64,000 nt of DNA, taken from Mycolicibacterium brumae (GTDB taxonomy: Bacteria > Actinomycetota > Actinomycetes > Mycobacteriales > Mycobacteriaceae). The DNA lies in the NCBI RefSeq assembly GCF_025215495.1, contig NZ_CP104302.1, forward strand, positions 124,001-188,000, in the 5' to 3' direction. Below the pieces are notes generated by a model. That model saw nothing but the letters and a program-made list of their open reading frames with translations, did no database searches and was not told where the DNA came from. This document shows, one piece after another, positions 16,533 to 23,692 of this stretch; position 1 is the stretch's first letter, and each line of letters begins with the position of its first letter. A program made the translations under genes and the position numbers.

Positions 16533-16566
16533 AGAATCCCCTCCGGCCTGCGTCGGAGGGGATTCT
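16533..16566. terminator. Intrinsic hairpin after tRNA-Arg
   Basis: AGAATCCCCTCCG (16533-16545) and CGGAGGGGATTCT (16554-16566) form a perfect 13-bp stem with an 8-nt loop, seven bases after the tRNA-Arg end. It probably terminates the tRNA transcript and was supplied by the integrated island. No long T tract. Confidence 0.7.
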
Positions 16567-16620
16567 GCTCTTCCGTGCGCTCCACCTCGGGAGCGATTCC
16601 GCGACGAGTCAAGAAGATCT

Positions 16621-17139
16621 GTGACCGAACACAGGCATTCTGAATCGGTTTCGTCGGCGATCGCGCGTCTGGACAGGGATGCCCGGGGGGCTGGAGTCAC
16701 CATCGCCCGGCTTGGCCCGGACGTGATGGCGGCTCAGCTTGGCGATGAGACGGCGGTGGTGTCTTTCGACGAGTCACGTGCTCGATACCGGCTTGAGGGG
16801 CCTGACGTTCTCGCCAAACGAGAGTTCGGCGCCGGTGACCGCGTCGGAGGGTTCAACTACCACGGCGTGTCGGATGTGGGCATGGCGCAGAGAATGACTC
16901 TGCTGAAAGGCAAATCGGTGCAGCTGACCGGCATGGTCGTGCGCGAGGACTCGACCGGCAGATGGGAGCCGCAACCGGCCTCTGAGTTGGATCACTTCCT
17001 CTACGACAGGCTGGCGCCCTATGGCTGGCACCAGCAGTTGACGTGGAGCTCGGCGCGAGTGCTGGTCGGCGCGGCCGCGGTGGCGCTGGTTGTGGTGGTC
17101 GCGCTGGTCGCCGCGACGATTGCGGCGTTCCTCACCTAG
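16621..17139 (+). CDS. Hypothetical protein with a C-terminal membrane anchor
   Basis: A 172-residue protein starting GTG at 16621. No known domain is recognised. The N-terminal 140 residues are soluble and mixed in charge (RLDRDARGAGVTIARLGPDV, GDRVGGFNYHGVSDVG); the last 25 residues are a hydrophobic anchor (LVGAAAVALVVVVALVAATI), giving a tail-anchored topology with the bulk in the cytosol. It lies inside the tRNA-Arg island and overlaps the convergent antitoxin-like gene by 4 bp at their 3' ends. Probably an accessory gene of the element; its function is unknown. Confidence 0.6.
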   Translation: MTEHRHSESVSSAIARLDRDARGAGVTIARLGPDVMAAQLGDETAVVSFDESRARYRLEGPDVLAKREFGAGDRVGGFNYHGVSDVGMAQRMTLLKGKSVQLTGMVVREDSTGRWEPQPASELDHFLYDRLAPYGWHQQLTWSSARVLVGAAAVALVVVVALVAATIAAFLT

Positions 17140-17414
17140 GCGCTGTGCCGCCGGAGGTAGTCGGCGACGGCGCGACGGATGATCTCAGCGACCGGAGCAT
17201 CTTCGGCTCCCGCTCGATCGTCGAGGGCCCGACGGAGGTCAGCCGGGAAACGCACCGAAATGGCAGGGGTGTTGCCGGTGGCCACGCGCCGGCCGGACGG
17301 ACGCCCGGTGCGGAGACGGTCCGGGTAGACGGTGATGGGACCGTTCGGCGCTGGGGGATTCGCCTCGAAGTCAGCGGCCATTGCGGCGTAGGCGTCGTCG
17401 GTTCGCTTTGCCAT
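17136..17414 (-). CDS. Ribbon-helix-helix antitoxin-like protein
   Basis: A 92-residue protein with a strong AGGAGGAG ribosome site before the ATG at 17414. The C-terminal 40 residues read ISVRFPADLRRALDDRAGAE then AEIIRRAVADYLRRH, a ribbon-helix-helix (CopG/MetJ-type) DNA-binding fold in which the ISVRFP strand contacts DNA. The N-terminal half (MAKRTDDAYAAMAADFEANP) is flexible and would wrap the toxin. It is second in a two-gene operon, 17 bp after the putative toxin, so the order is toxin first. It probably represses its own operon through the inverted repeat at 17737-17755. Confidence 0.75.
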   Translation of the reverse strand: MAKRTDDAYAAMAADFEANPPAPNGPITVYPDRLRTGRPSGRRVATGNTPAISVRFPADLRRALDDRAGAEDAPVAEIIRRAVADYLRRHSA

Positions 17415-17431
17415 GTGCTCCTCCTTTGTCT

Positions 17432-17734
17432 TTATCGCCGCTGGGTATCGGCAATGTCGTCGGGGGTGATGTGGTCGACGATGCCTGCGGCGGTGACGGT
17501 CGCCCAACGCAGCAGCATCGCGTGGAAGACCTCGATGGTGTCGGCGGCGACTTCGCCGACGACCTCGAGCAGCGGTTCGTTGTCGGCGTATCGGCCGATG
17601 TGCGGCAGCAACTGAGCGTCGGCGAATACGCGGGAAGGGACTGGAACAACGAGGGCGGGATACTCGATGGCGCTGCGGATCTCGTCATCGGTGATGCCCT
17701 GCTGGCGGGCACTGCGGTTGATCTCTATCCGCAT
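17432..17734 (-). CDS. Putative toxin of a type II toxin-antitoxin pair
   Basis: A 100-residue protein starting ATG at 17734 (MRIEINRSARQQGITDDEIR). I recall a common but uncharacterised actinobacterial family with the same layout: an N-terminal SAR.HGI..DEI helix, a strand with an LLEVV motif, and a final HAM.LR segment (here LLEVVGEV and VFHAMLLR), usually encoded next to a CopG-type antitoxin. Size and pairing support a toxin role with a BrnT/RelE-like fold, but no catalytic residue can be assigned. A TTG at 17758 is a less likely start because it would lie inside the operator-like repeat. Confidence 0.6.
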   Translation of the reverse strand: MRIEINRSARQQGITDDEIRSAIEYPALVVPVPSRVFADAQLLPHIGRYADNEPLLEVVGEVAADTIEVFHAMLLRWATVTAAGIVDHITPDDIADTQRR

Positions 17735-17736
17735 AA

Positions 17737-17755
17737 ATAAATGTAACCGATTTAT
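17737..17755. promoter_or_regulatory. Inverted repeat before the toxin-antitoxin pair, candidate autorepression operator
   Basis: ATAAAT-N7-ATTTAT is a perfect inverted repeat two bases upstream of the toxin ATG (minus strand), in the most AT-rich patch of the region. A TTGATA-like -35 element overlaps it. Ribbon-helix-helix antitoxins typically bind such sites. Confidence 0.5.
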
Positions 17756-17784
17756 CAATGGAAGTCGAACCGACTTCCTGTCCG

Positions 17785-17823
17785 CTGACTACGGATCAGA
17801 AGGTTAGGGGTTCGAATCCCTTC
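17785..17823 (+). repeat. att direct repeat, distal copy (tRNA-Arg 3' fragment)
   Basis: Exact 39-bp duplicate of 16481-16519. It continues as CGGCGCACCA, so this remnant still encodes the CCA end that the functional tRNA-Arg gene lacks; its first acceptor base differs, so it would not pair perfectly with the intact 5' half. Confidence 0.85.
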
Positions 17824-17876
17824 CGGCGCACCAGCGAGCGCGTCTCTCCAACCAGTGTTCGCGTATCCCGGGGCCC

Positions 17877-18641
17877 TCAGCCGCGCAGCGCCTCGAACAG
17901 CGCCCGCTCCAGCCGGCCGAACTCCGGGGCGGCCAGCACGTCGATGCCGCGAGGTTTGGGCAGGTCGACGTCGAGCACCAGCCGCACCGAGGCCGGCCGC
18001 GGGGACAGCACCACCACCCGGTCCGACAGCAGGATCGCCTCCCGCACATCGTGGGTGATCAGCAGCGCGGTCCAGTCGTGCTCCACCCACACCCGCTGCA
18101 GCCAGTCCTGCAGATCCTGGCGGGTCAGCGCGTCCAGCGCGCCGAACGGCTCGTCGAGCAGCAGCGTCTTGCGTTTCTGCACGACGGTGCGCAGCAGCGC
18201 GGCGCGCTGCCGCATACCACCGGAGAGTTCGAACGGCAGCGCGTCCTCGAACCCGTCGAGCCCGAAGCGGGGGAACCACTCCCGCACCTGCGACCGCGCC
18301 GCGCGGCGCGCAACGCCCTGCACCTCCAAACCGAGCGCGGCGTTCTCGGCGATGGTGCGCCACGGAAACAACAGGTCCTGCTGCGGCATATACGCGGCGT
18401 GATCGCAGCTGCCGGCCACCGCCCGCCCGTCGACCAGCACCCGGCCGGCGTCGGGGGAGTCCAGGCCCGCGATGATGTTGAACAGGGTGCTCTTGCCGCA
18501 CCCGGACGGGCCGATCACCGACACGAATTCGCCGGGGGCGACGGAGAACGACACCGAGTCGAGCACCCGTCGGCTCTCGCCGCGGCGCACCCGGAATTCG
18601 CGGCTGATCCCGGTCAGCTCCAGCCGAGGCTCACCGGTCAT
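17877..18641 (-). CDS. ABC transporter ATPase (NitT/TauT type), probable thiamine-precursor importer
   Basis: A 254-residue ATPase. Start ATG 18641 (MTGEPRLELTGISREF) overlaps the permease stop by 11 bp; a TTG at 18677 would add 12 residues. Motifs in order are Walker A GPSGCGKST (about 44-52), Q-loop MPQQDLLFPWRT, signature LSGGMRQR (139-146), Walker B LLLDEPFGALD (160-170) and H-loop LLITHDV. The MPQQDLLFPW loop and downstream sequence are typical of the NitT/TauT/ThiZ subfamily. It is the last gene of an operon led by a TPP riboswitch, so it should energise uptake of HMP or a related pyrimidine. Confidence 0.85.
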   Translation of the reverse strand: MTGEPRLELTGISREFRVRRGESRRVLDSVSFSVAPGEFVSVIGPSGCGKSTLFNIIAGLDSPDAGRVLVDGRAVAGSCDHAAYMPQQDLLFPWRTIAENAALGLEVQGVARRAARSQVREWFPRFGLDGFEDALPFELSGGMRQRAALLRTVVQKRKTLLLDEPFGALDALTRQDLQDWLQRVWVEHDWTALLITHDVREAILLSDRVVVLSPRPASVRLVLDVDLPKPRGIDVLAAPEFGRLERALFEALRG

Positions 18642-19407
18642 CGGCGGCGGCCCTTCGCTCCTTGACGTGCCATCCAATGACGAGCCGCTCGATGAGGAAG
18701 GTGGACAGGTACAGGCCGATGCTGACGGCGGCGGTGACGGCCACCGCGGCGAGCACCAGGTCGGTCCGGAACGCGTTCTTCTGCACGCTCATGTAGATGC
18801 CCAGCCCCGACTTCGCGCCGACGTACTCGGCGAAGATCGCGCCGATCACCGCGTAGGTGATGCCGATCCGCAGCGACGTGAAGAACATCGGCAGCGCCGA
18901 CGGCAGCCGGACCAGGACGAACTCGCGTCCCCGCCCGGCGCCCATGCTGCGCAGCAGCGCGGAGGCCTCCCGCGACGTGCTGGCGAATCCCTCGACCAGG
19001 CCGATCGCCACCGGGAAGAACGTGACCAGGGCGACGACCAGCACCTTCGGCAGCAGGCCGAAGCCGAACCAGATGATCATCAACGGCGCGATCGCGATGA
19101 TCGGGATGGTCTGCGAGGCCACCAGCAGCGGGATCAGGCCGCGGCGGGCCAGCGGCGAGAAGTCGATCGCGATGGCGACGGCCCAGGCGAACACCAGGGA
19201 CACCCCGAAACCCACCGCCGTCACCCCCAGGGTGGCTAGCGCGTGGCCGGCGATGGCGTCGTGCTGCACCCAACCGGCGGTGGCCACCCGCGACGGCGCG
19301 GGCAGCACCTGCGGGCGCACGCCGGTGACGCGCACGGCGGCCTCCCACACCGCGATCAGAACGGCGAGGAAGACCAGCGGCGCCCACAGGTTCGCCCGGG
19401 AGCGCAC
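18631..19407 (-). CDS. ABC transporter permease (BPD/NitT type), probable thiamine-precursor importer
   Basis: A 258-residue inner-membrane permease starting GTG at 19407, two bases after the stop of the binding-protein gene. About six hydrophobic segments are visible, starting LWAPLVFLAVLIAVWEAAV. The cytoplasmic EAA loop is present as EGFASTSREASALLRSMGAG, the contact site for the ATPase. The PAPSRVA segment after the first helix is the usual signature of SsuC/ThiX-like permeases. It pairs with the TPP-riboswitch-controlled binding protein upstream and the ATPase downstream. Confidence 0.85.
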   Translation of the reverse strand: MRSRANLWAPLVFLAVLIAVWEAAVRVTGVRPQVLPAPSRVATAGWVQHDAIAGHALATLGVTAVGFGVSLVFAWAVAIAIDFSPLARRGLIPLLVASQTIPIIAIAPLMIIWFGFGLLPKVLVVALVTFFPVAIGLVEGFASTSREASALLRSMGAGRGREFVLVRLPSALPMFFTSLRIGITYAVIGAIFAEYVGAKSGLGIYMSVQKNAFRTDLVLAAVAVTAAVSIGLYLSTFLIERLVIGWHVKERRAAADDR

Positions 19408-19409
19408 CG

Positions 19410-20474
19410 CTACAGGTATTCGTTGCTGAAGAACGTCGACCAGTCCGGCGCTTCGCGCAGCGGCGCCCCGTCCCGGTCGGTCAGCAGCCCGCTGTCGTAG
19501 AGGAACGCGCCGAGCTCGCTCCAATGCTCGAGGGTCTGCCGGCCGAACTCGCCGTTCTCGTCGAGCATGTACTTCTCGGCCAGCAGTTGCTGGCTTTCGA
19601 CGAGCAGGTCCAGGTCGGTGAGCAGGCCGGAGTTCTCCTGCTGCAGGATCGCCGCGGCGGCGGCGGGGTCGTCGATGGCGTCCTGGTAGCCGCGGCGCAG
19701 CGCGCCCACGAACGCGCGGGCGGCGTCCGGGTTGTCGGAAAGCCAGGTCCTGTTGCCGACGACGACCACCGCGTAGGCGTCCGGGAAGCCGTAGTCGGTG
19801 TAGGCGAAGGTCTTCAATTCGACGCCGCGGCGCTTGGCCTCCAGGCCCTCCCAGGCCACGTACGGCACGGTGAAGTCGACATCGCCGGAGTACAGCGCCT
19901 CGTAGGCGGTGGTGCCGAGCACGACGGTCTCGAAGTCGCCCTTGCCGCCGGCGGCCTGCACCACGCCGCGCATGGTGACCGTCTCCGCGGGGTTGTCGAA
20001 ACCGCCGAAGGTCAGGCCGTCGAGGTCGGCGGGGCTGGTGATGTCATCCCGGTCGGCCAGCACCGCGACCTCGGTGGCCCAGGTCTGCTCGACGGCGAGC
20101 ACCGAGCGCAGGTCGGCCCCGGTCGCCATCGACATGGTGGCGGTGTCCTGGAAGCTGATGCCGAACTCGGCCTGACCGGCGTCGACCAGCACCTCGGGGT
20201 TGGTGTTGTTGTACGGCAGCACCTCGACGTCGATGCCGGCGTCGGCGAAATAGCCGCGGTTCATGGCGACGTACAGGCCGGTGTGATTGGTGTTCGGAGT
20301 CCAGTCCAGCGCGAAACGCACGGTGGTCCGCTGGCCCTCCGCGCCCTCCGGGTCGCTGCCCGCACAGCCGGTGAGCGCGCCGGTGAGGGCCATGGTGAGC
20401 GTCAGCGCGGTAGCCGCGAGCAGGGTGAGTCGGCGCACCGCGAACGGGCGACGGATGGAGGGTGAGTGATTCAT
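19410..20474 (-). CDS. Lipoprotein substrate-binding protein, NMT1/THI5-like (ThiY-type)
   Basis: A 354-residue solute-binding lipoprotein. The signal ends in the lipobox ALTGC (Cys about 37). The mature domain begins VRFALDWTPNTNHTGLYVAM, the hallmark of the NMT1/THI5 family whose bacterial members bind the thiamine pyrimidine HMP or its formylamino derivative (ThiY). GYFADAGIDVEVLPYNN and YGFPDAYAVVVVGN fit the same family. It is the first gene of a binding protein-permease-ATPase operon. A TPP riboswitch ends 5 nt before the ATG, giving independent support for a thiamine-related substrate. Confidence 0.88.
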   Translation of the reverse strand: MNHSPSIRRPFAVRRLTLLAATALTLTMALTGALTGCAGSDPEGAEGQRTTVRFALDWTPNTNHTGLYVAMNRGYFADAGIDVEVLPYNNTNPEVLVDAGQAEFGISFQDTATMSMATGADLRSVLAVEQTWATEVAVLADRDDITSPADLDGLTFGGFDNPAETVTMRGVVQAAGGKGDFETVVLGTTAYEALYSGDVDFTVPYVAWEGLEAKRRGVELKTFAYTDYGFPDAYAVVVVGNRTWLSDNPDAARAFVGALRRGYQDAIDDPAAAAAILQQENSGLLTDLDLLVESQQLLAEKYMLDENGEFGRQTLEHWSELGAFLYDSGLLTDRDGAPLREAPDWSTFFSNEYL

Positions 20475-20479
20475 CGTCA

Positions 20480-20556
20480 GACATTCCCTTCGCCAGTGTG
20501 AACTGGAGCAGGTTCGACGGGTTTGATCTCAGCCGCTGGTCGCGGCACCCCGTGTC
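20480..20556 (-). ncRNA. TPP riboswitch (THI element)
   Basis: Read on the minus strand, the conserved TPP-aptamer blocks occur in order: ACGGGGTGCC, GGCTGAGAT, ACCC, GAACCTG, a GTT..ACTGGCG segment and AGGGAA. The outer helix can form from GACA (20553-20556) and TGTC (20480-20483). Five bases separate the aptamer from the ATG at 20474, and the only Shine-Dalgarno-like sequence, AAGGGA, is part of the conserved 3' block. Binding of TPP should therefore hide the ribosome site directly, shutting down the transporter when thiamine is plentiful. Confidence 0.9.
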
Positions 20557-21080
20557 ATTTGTCGACCACCATAACTCACGTCCAGAGAACGGCCGGATTC
20601 GGTCGGCGGGCAGGTCCTCCGCGCTGGTCAGATCCACCGCTCGTTGGATCGGTTCGGGCTAGGTTCTGTTGCGAAAGTGGCAGGTGGGGTTTGATGCCGG
20701 CCCGTGGTGCGCGGTGGCGACGCCGGTGCGACGTCGTGTCGCGAACAGCCTGACGTCGACAGCGACTGGCCAGGTAGTGCACGGAAACTGCGGCGAGTGG
20801 CCAGTTTTGGCACGATAATCGCGGCGAGCGGCCCGGTAGTGCTCGAGGGCTCCATGGTGTCCGCTTAAGACCGGGCGGTCCTGGGGTGTTGTGCACATAG
20901 GTGGACGCTCGTGCTGTAGGTGGACGCTGGAGCAGGAAAACGTGCGCTACCTGGCCCCTCGCGAAGGAAAACGTGCCGTAGTTGGCCGCTCGCGCTCAGG
21001 CATGACCGTCAATGCACGCTCGGGGAGATCTCGAACTCACCGGCGCACATCCGGACGTCACCTAGCCCGCCTCAGCCGGG
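20557..21080. other. Gene-free region with short periodic repeats
   Basis: About 520 bp between the riboswitch and pucR. No coding region is credible. GCGGCGAG-type units occur at 20790 and 20821 (31 bp apart), GGTAGTGC at 20773 and 20835 (62 bp, two such periods), AGGTGGACGCT at 20899 and 20918, and GGAAAACGTGC with a following TGGCC-CTCGCG at 20935 and 20966 (31 bp). The spacing matches the array at 14.9 kb although the sequence differs. The upstream part must contain the promoter for the thiamine transport operon. Confidence 0.65.
20763..21000. repeat. Degenerate 31-bp periodic repeats (GGCCGCTCGCG family)
   Basis: Units built on GGCC(G/A)CTCGC with a neighbouring AAAACGTGC are present in both orientations, with starts separated by 31 or 62 bp. 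The same core appears on the opposite strand at 38.65 kb, so this looks like a dispersed genomic repeat family. Confidence 0.55.
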
Positions 21081-22592
21081 TTAGCAGTCCGCGCGCAGCG
21101 CCAGCACCTCGCGGGCCCGCAGCGCCAGCCACAGCTGCGCGCGGGTGTCGGCCGACGCCAGATCCGTGCCGAGCGTCTCGGTGATCCGGGCCAGCCGGTT
21201 GCGCATGGTGTGCCGGTGCACCCCGAGCTCCGCGGCGGCGTTCTCGACGTGCCCGTTGTGCTCCAGGTAGCCGGCCAGAGTCGCGGCCAGAGCCTCGTCG
21301 AGCGGGTCCAGCGCGGCGGCGATCAGCCGCAGTTCGGCGTCGCTGCGCGAACCCAGCAGCACCCCGAACGTGCCGAGCCGGCCGAACCGCGACAGTGTCC
21401 CCGGCCCGCCGGCCAGGGCCGCGGTGCGGGCCTGGGTCAGCGCGGCGCCGAGCCGGCCGACGGGCTGCGCCGCACTGACCCCGGCACCCACCGGCCGCTG
21501 CAACTGGGCGGTCATATCGCGGCGCAGCCGGTCCGCGCACGCGGCCTCGGCGGCCGGCAGCACGACCACCAGATCATCTCCGTCGCCGCACATCAGGAAC
21601 GGGATCGCGGTGTCGGACAGCGCTTTACGCGCCTGTTCGGCGGCGGGTAGCGCGGGGCCGGCGTCGGTGAGGGCCAGCACCGTCACCTCGCCGTCGGGGT
21701 CGAAACCGAAGTAGCGCAGCACCGCCGGCTCGACCGCCTCCGGTGTGCGCAGCAGCGTGCGGGTGACCGCGTCCCGCAGCCGGGTCTCGGTGTCGAGGAC
21801 CCGGTCCGGTTTCTCCAGCTCGATGCAGATCAGCGCGACGGCGTGCGCCACCAGCAGCCGATCCGTGCTGGCCGGTGACCCGGCGGTGCGCACCGTCAGC
21901 CAGCCGCGGACCGCTTCGGTCACCCGAAGCGGCTGCAGCAGGCAGTAGCCGTCGCCGTCGGCGACCACCCGGGCCGTCGGGCCGCGGGACCGGTTCGCGA
22001 CGGCCGCGATCTGATCCGCGCCCAGGGCGGCCACCCGGTCCGGGTCGGCCCCGGCGGCGGCCAGGGCGCGTCCCTCCGGGTCGAGCACCACCGCGGTCGC
22101 CGACAGCAGCCGGCTCAGCGCGGCGACCACCGCGGGGACGCCGCCGCGCAGCGTCTCCCGCGCCAGGATCTCTTGCTGGGTGACCACCCGCCGCACCTCC
22201 CGCACCTGCTCGGCGTTGATCTCGTCGATCACCGCGCGGGTGATCGCGATGAACGGGGTGGGCGCGGGCACCGACAGCACCGGCAGGCCGAAAGCGTCTG
22301 CGGCGCGGATGATTCCGTCCGGCACCCGGCGGTAGGACTGGCCGGTGCTGAACGCCAGCGCGGCGACGTTCGCCCCGGACAGCCGGCGGACGTATTCGAA
22401 CTGCTCGTCGTCGGAGTCGGCGACCTTCAGGCCGGTGGTCATCACCAGTTCGCCGCCGAACAGGTAGGGGGTCGGATCGGCCAACTCGATCGGGTGCGCC
22501 CAGCTGATTGCCCGGCCGGCGTTCTCCCGACCGGCGACCAGGGTCAGGCCCAGGTCGGCGTGTAGGGCGAGCCGCCGGACGGTGATGCTCAC
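21081..22592 (-). CDS. PucR family transcriptional regulator
   Basis: A 503-residue regulator. The N-terminal PucR domain (about 1-140) begins MSITVRRLALHADLGLTLVA and contains ISWAHPIELADPTPYLFGGE. A GGDEF-like middle region follows, and the C-terminus carries the PucR helix-turn-helix, EHNGHVENAAAELGVHRHTM with RNRLARI. PucR proteins commonly activate neighbouring catabolic genes for purines, amino acids or GABA. It overlaps the CoA-transferase gene by 4 bp, so it is the last gene of the gabT operon and probably its regulator. Confidence 0.88.
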   Translation of the reverse strand: MSITVRRLALHADLGLTLVAGRENAGRAISWAHPIELADPTPYLFGGELVMTTGLKVADSDDEQFEYVRRLSGANVAALAFSTGQSYRRVPDGIIRAADAFGLPVLSVPAPTPFIAITRAVIDEINAEQVREVRRVVTQQEILARETLRGGVPAVVAALSRLLSATAVVLDPEGRALAAAGADPDRVAALGADQIAAVANRSRGPTARVVADGDGYCLLQPLRVTEAVRGWLTVRTAGSPASTDRLLVAHAVALICIELEKPDRVLDTETRLRDAVTRTLLRTPEAVEPAVLRYFGFDPDGEVTVLALTDAGPALPAAEQARKALSDTAIPFLMCGDGDDLVVVLPAAEAACADRLRRDMTAQLQRPVGAGVSAAQPVGRLGAALTQARTAALAGGPGTLSRFGRLGTFGVLLGSRSDAELRLIAAALDPLDEALAATLAGYLEHNGHVENAAAELGVHRHTMRNRLARITETLGTDLASADTRAQLWLALRAREVLALRADC

Positions 22593-23692
22593 GACAGGGG
22601 TGGCGGCGCGCTGCGGTAGCTGACCGGGGTCGCCGAAAGGTCGATCGGGTTCGCCACCTGCGGGGTGGAGCTGCCGGGAACCGGGACCGTCGCCGCGATG
22701 CCGAGCTGCTCGGCGAACGCGAACGCCTCGGCCAGATCATTGATCGGGCCGGCCGGCACCCCGGCGGCGCCCAGCTCGCGGTGCCAGTGGTCGGCGCCGT
22801 GCGCGGTCAGCGCCGACTCGATCACGACGCACAACGCATCCCGATTCGCCACCCGCGCCGGGTTGCTGAGAAACCGCGGATCCTCGGCCAGTTCGGGCGC
22901 GCCGATCACCGCGGCGAACGCGGCGAACTGTTTGTCGTTGCCGACCGCCACCGCGATCGGCCGGTCGGCGGTGTCGAACGTCTGGTACGGCGCGATGCTG
23001 GGGTGCCGGTTGCCCATGATGGTCGGGATCACCCCGGCGCCCAGATAGCCCGAGGCCTGATTGACCAGGGACGACAGCAACACCGAGAACAGGTTGGTGT
23101 CCACCCGCTGTCCCTCCCCGGTGCGGTCGCGGTGGGCCAGCGCCGCCAGGATGCCTGCCAGCGCGTGCAATCCGGCCAGCACATCGACCAGCGCGACGCC
23201 GGCCTTGGTGGGCTGGCCCGGTTCCGGGCCGGTCACGCTCATCAGCCCGCCGACGGCCTGCACCAGCAGGTCGTAGCCGGGCAGCGCCGCTCCGCCGTCG
23301 CGGCCGAAACCGGTGATCGAGCAGTAGATGACGTCGGGCCGGATCGCCTTCAGGTCGTCGTAGCCCAGCCCGAGGCGCTCCATGGCGCCGGGCCGGAAGT
23401 TCTCCACCACGATGTCGGCCCGGGCGACCAGGTCCCGGGCCCGGGCCACATCCTCGGGATCGGTCAGATCCAGGGCGACCGAGCGCTTGTTCCGGTTCAC
23501 CGCGTTGAAATACGTCGCCACCCCGGCGGAGTCGTACGGCGGTCCCCACGCGCGGGTGTCGTCGCCGGCGCCGGGCCGTTCGATCTTGATCACCTCGGCC
23601 CCGAAATCGCCGAGCATCATGGTGGCGTACGGACCGGCGAGCACCCGGGAGAAGTCGACGACGGTGATCCCGTCCAACGCTCCGGGTGTCAT
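22589..23692 (-). CDS. Class III (CaiB/BaiF) CoA-transferase, likely glutarate-activating
   Basis: A 367-residue class III CoA-transferase. The start at 23692 overlaps the stop of the dehydrogenase gene by one base. Family features are GITVVDFSRVLAGPYATMML, GAEVIKIERPGAGDDTRAWG, NRNKRSVALDL and the catalytic Asp in GYDLLVQAVGGLMS (about residue 141). The human relative SUGCT transfers CoA to glutarate. Because this gene sits between a glutaryl-CoA dehydrogenase-like gene and PucR, in an operon with GabT, activation of glutarate with succinyl-CoA is the best guess. The specific donor and acceptor are inferred from context. Confidence 0.82.
   Translation of the reverse strand: MTPGALDGITVVDFSRVLAGPYATMMLGDFGAEVIKIERPGAGDDTRAWGPPYDSAGVATYFNAVNRNKRSVALDLTDPEDVARARDLVARADIVVENFRPGAMERLGLGYDDLKAIRPDVIYCSITGFGRDGGAALPGYDLLVQAVGGLMSVTGPEPGQPTKAGVALVDVLAGLHALAGILAALAHRDRTGEGQRVDTNLFSVLLSSLVNQASGYLGAGVIPTIMGNRHPSIAPYQTFDTADRPIAVAVGNDKQFAAFAAVIGAPELAEDPRFLSNPARVANRDALCVVIESALTAHGADHWHRELGAAGVPAGPINDLAEAFAFAEQLGIAATVPVPGSSTPQVANPIDLSATPVSYRSAPPPLS

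Larger units (their letters stand above)
16481..17823. mobile_element. Small integrative island in tRNA-Arg, integrase absent
   Basis: The 1.3-kb segment between two identical 39-bp copies of the tRNA-Arg 3' half. It carries a tail-anchored hypothetical protein (16621-17139) and a toxin-antitoxin-like pair on the opposite strand. No integrase, excisionase or replication gene is present, so it is either a deletion remnant of a larger element or a passenger mobilised in trans. The addiction-type module may explain why the remnant persists. The bounds and direct repeats are seen directly; the history is inferred. Confidence 0.75.
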
